This document shows positions 7,283 through 8,219 of a stretch of DNA of 8,219 nt, piece by piece. Every line of letters begins with the position of its first letter. The first letter of the stretch is position 1. The DNA is from Deltaproteobacteria bacterium. Its GTDB lineage: Bacteria > Desulfobacterota > Anaeroferrophillalia > Anaeroferrophillales > Tharpellaceae. The notes under the pieces are model-generated. The model saw nothing but the letters and a program-made list of their open reading frames with translations. It did no database searches and had not been told where the DNA came from. The position numbers and the translations under genes are program-made. The stretch spans positions 1-8,219 of the forward strand of contig DAOWIX010000040.1 of the NCBI GenBank assembly GCA_030640695.1, in the 5' to 3' direction.

Positions 7283-7318
7283 AAAAAAGGCCGGGCACTT
7301 TGTGTCTCGGCCTTTTTT
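7283..7318. terminator. Bidirectional intrinsic terminator between rpoD and rpe
   Basis: AAAAAAGGCCG (7283-7293) pairs perfectly with CGGCCTTTTTT (7308-7318), and the interior can pair further (CAC 7296-7298 with GTG 7302-7304, loop TTT). T runs occur on both strands, so it can end rpoD mRNA from the left and rpe mRNA from the right. It lies 2 bp from the rpe stop codon and 56 bp after the rpoD stop. Confidence 0.95.
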
Positions 7319-7320
7319 CT

Positions 7321-7974
7321 TTAGGCCCCGGCCTTTTTTAATGCCTGAATATTAGCTTCGTAATCGTCAGAGCTGAAAACCGCTGACCCGGCAACAAAGA
7401 TGTCGGCTCCAGCAGCTTCAGCAATTGCAATGGTTTCAGCTTTGATGCCACCGTCAACTTCGATAAGAAGAGGTTTTTCCCGCTCTCCGGCAAGTTCTCG
7501 TATTCGGGCAATCTTGTTCAAGGCAGCCGGAATCATAGCCTGGCCACCAAAGCCCGGATTTACGGTCATGACCAGCACCATGTCGATTTCGCTGATGATA
7601 TCTTCAAGCATGATGGCCGGGGTTGCCGGATTAAGAGAGACTCCTGCCTTGATGTTGTGGGCTTTAATCATCTGAATCAATCGGTGGAGGTGGGCACCTG
7701 ACTCCTGGTGGACGGTGAGTATGTCAGCTCCGGCTTCGACAAAAGCATCAATATAGCGTTCTGGCTCCGAGATCATCAGATGAACGTCAAAAAGTAACTT
7801 GCTGTGGGGACGCAGGGCCTTTACGACCCCAGGCCCGATGGTCAGGTTGGGAACAAAATGACCATCCATAACATCAATATGGATGAGGTCGGCCCCAGCC
7901 CGGTCTATCGCTTTGATCTCATCTCCAAGACGGCTGAAGTCTGCGGATAAAATAGATGGAGCAATCATTCTCAT
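7321..7974 (-). CDS. rpe: Ribulose-phosphate 3-epimerase
   Basis: The product is 217 aa, the normal length. It interconverts D-ribulose 5-phosphate and D-xylulose 5-phosphate in the pentose phosphate pathway, in the cytoplasm, as a metal-dependent TIM barrel. The N-terminus has APSILSADF; metal ligands are His32 and Asp34 (HIDVMDGHFVPN), His65 (DVHLMI) and Asp174 (EVDGG). Asp34 and Asp174 are also the acid/base pair. The phosphate-binding loops are VNPGFGGQ (138-145) and GSAVF near the C-terminus. Start ATG 7974 is preferred over ATG 7968 because AAGGGA (7983-7988 on this strand) lies 8 nt before it. It is downstream of an rsmB-like gene with a 136-nt gap that holds a heptamer repeat array, and it ends at a shared terminator converging with rpoD. 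All key residues are present. Confidence 0.98.
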   Translation of the reverse strand: MRMIAPSILSADFSRLGDEIKAIDRAGADLIHIDVMDGHFVPNLTIGPGVVKALRPHSKLLFDVHLMISEPERYIDAFVEAGADILTVHQESGAHLHRLIQMIKAHNIKAGVSLNPATPAIMLEDIISEIDMVLVMTVNPGFGGQAMIPAALNKIARIRELAGEREKPLLIEVDGGIKAETIAIAEAAGADIFVAGSAVFSSDDYEANIQALKKAGA

Positions 7975-8044
7975 AATAGTGATCCCTTATTATTTTTTAG
8001 TCTCATTTTGGGTTTGACATTTTACAGTTGTCGAGCTTTATTAT

Positions 8045-8108
8045 GCCCACTGCCCACTGCCCACTGCCCACTGCCCACTGCCCACTGCCCACTGCCCACT
8101 GCCCACTG
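8045..8108. repeat. Tandem heptamer array, nine copies of GCCCACT
   Basis: Nine perfect head-to-tail copies of the 7-bp unit GCCCACT (8045-8107) plus one further G. On the minus strand, the sense strand of the rsmB-rpe pair, the unit reads AGTGGGC, which gives nine GGG tracts spaced by 4 nt. It begins 2 nt after the rsmB-like stop and ends 56 nt before the rpe ribosome binding site. There is no variation between copies, which suggests recent expansion by slippage. It is not a CRISPR: the units abut with no spacers. Confidence 0.97.
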
Positions 8109-8110
8109 AA

Positions 8111-8219
8111 TCAGGCTGTTCTGGTCATCATGGCGGCGAAAAAGCCGTCCATCGTGGTCTCTTTGAGTAGGCTGGTTTCGAGAAAGTTTTCGCGGTTGAG
8201 GATGGCCTGTAAGCGGTTC
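8111..8219 (-). CDS. rsmB: C-terminal end of a 16S rRNA m5C methyltransferase-like protein (RsmB/Sun type), 5'-partial
   Basis: On the minus strand a frame open at the right edge (first full codon 8218-8216) encodes 35 residues and stops at TGA (8113-8111). The tail contains TMDGFFAAMM, resembling the DGFF(A/Y)A C-terminal motif typical of the RsmB/RsmF (Sun) RNA cytosine C5-methyltransferases. RsmB methylates C967 of 16S rRNA. The position directly upstream of rpe fits the gene order I recall for Desulfuromonadia. The catalytic cysteines and SAM site lie outside the window, so the exact family member cannot be decided; another Sun-type methyltransferase is possible. Confidence 0.62.
   Translation of the reverse strand, partial: NRLQAILNRENFLETSLLKETTMDGFFAAMMTRTA

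Noticed and set aside
8045..8108. CRISPR array
   Set aside because: Units are 7 bp, directly adjacent and without spacers; no cas genes are near.

Overview
The window looks like chromosomal DNA from a Gram-negative anaerobe of the Desulfobacterota/Desulfuromonadia type. This is inferred from three things: an MtrB/PioB-like outer-membrane barrel carrying a c-type heme motif (a family linked to multiheme cytochromes and extracellular electron transfer), the block Rossmann/DUF2520 gene - dnaG - rpoD, and an rsmB-like gene followed by rpe. No mobile element, rRNA, tRNA or CRISPR array was found.

Layout. Positions 2-2194 (+) hold the 3' part of a large beta-barrel gene that enters from the left edge. 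Its frame is broken once by an in-frame UGA (1769-1771). It then stays open in the same frame for 140 more codons, to a typical barrel C-terminus ending in Phe, followed by a strong intrinsic terminator (2230-2270). The UGA is followed at SECIS-like spacing by a perfect GC-rich hairpin with a G in the loop. The gene is therefore either a nonsense-mutated porin or, more speculatively, a selenocysteine or readthrough-decoded one. Positions 2271-2487 are non-coding. They carry a good sigma70-type promoter (2302-2330) and, about 120 nt downstream, an intrinsic-terminator-like hairpin (2433-2465) just before the next gene. This suggests an attenuated leader or a small RNA.

Positions 2488-7226 (+) form a compact housekeeping operon: a Rossmann-fold DUF2520 dehydrogenase-like gene, dnaG (primase) and rpoD (the primary sigma factor, with an Asp-rich insert), separated by gaps of 23 and 30 nt. 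A bidirectional terminator (7283-7318) separates it from the converging minus-strand genes.

Positions 8219-7321 (-) carry the last 35 codons of an rsmB-like 16S rRNA cytosine methyltransferase gene, then rpe (ribulose-phosphate 3-epimerase). Between them lies a perfect tandem array of nine 7-bp units (GCCCACT) that begins 2 nt after the rsmB stop and would place nine GGG tracts in the transcript.

The most interesting points are the UGA plus hairpin in the barrel gene, the promoter-terminator leader before the DUF2520 gene, and the heptamer array between rsmB and rpe.
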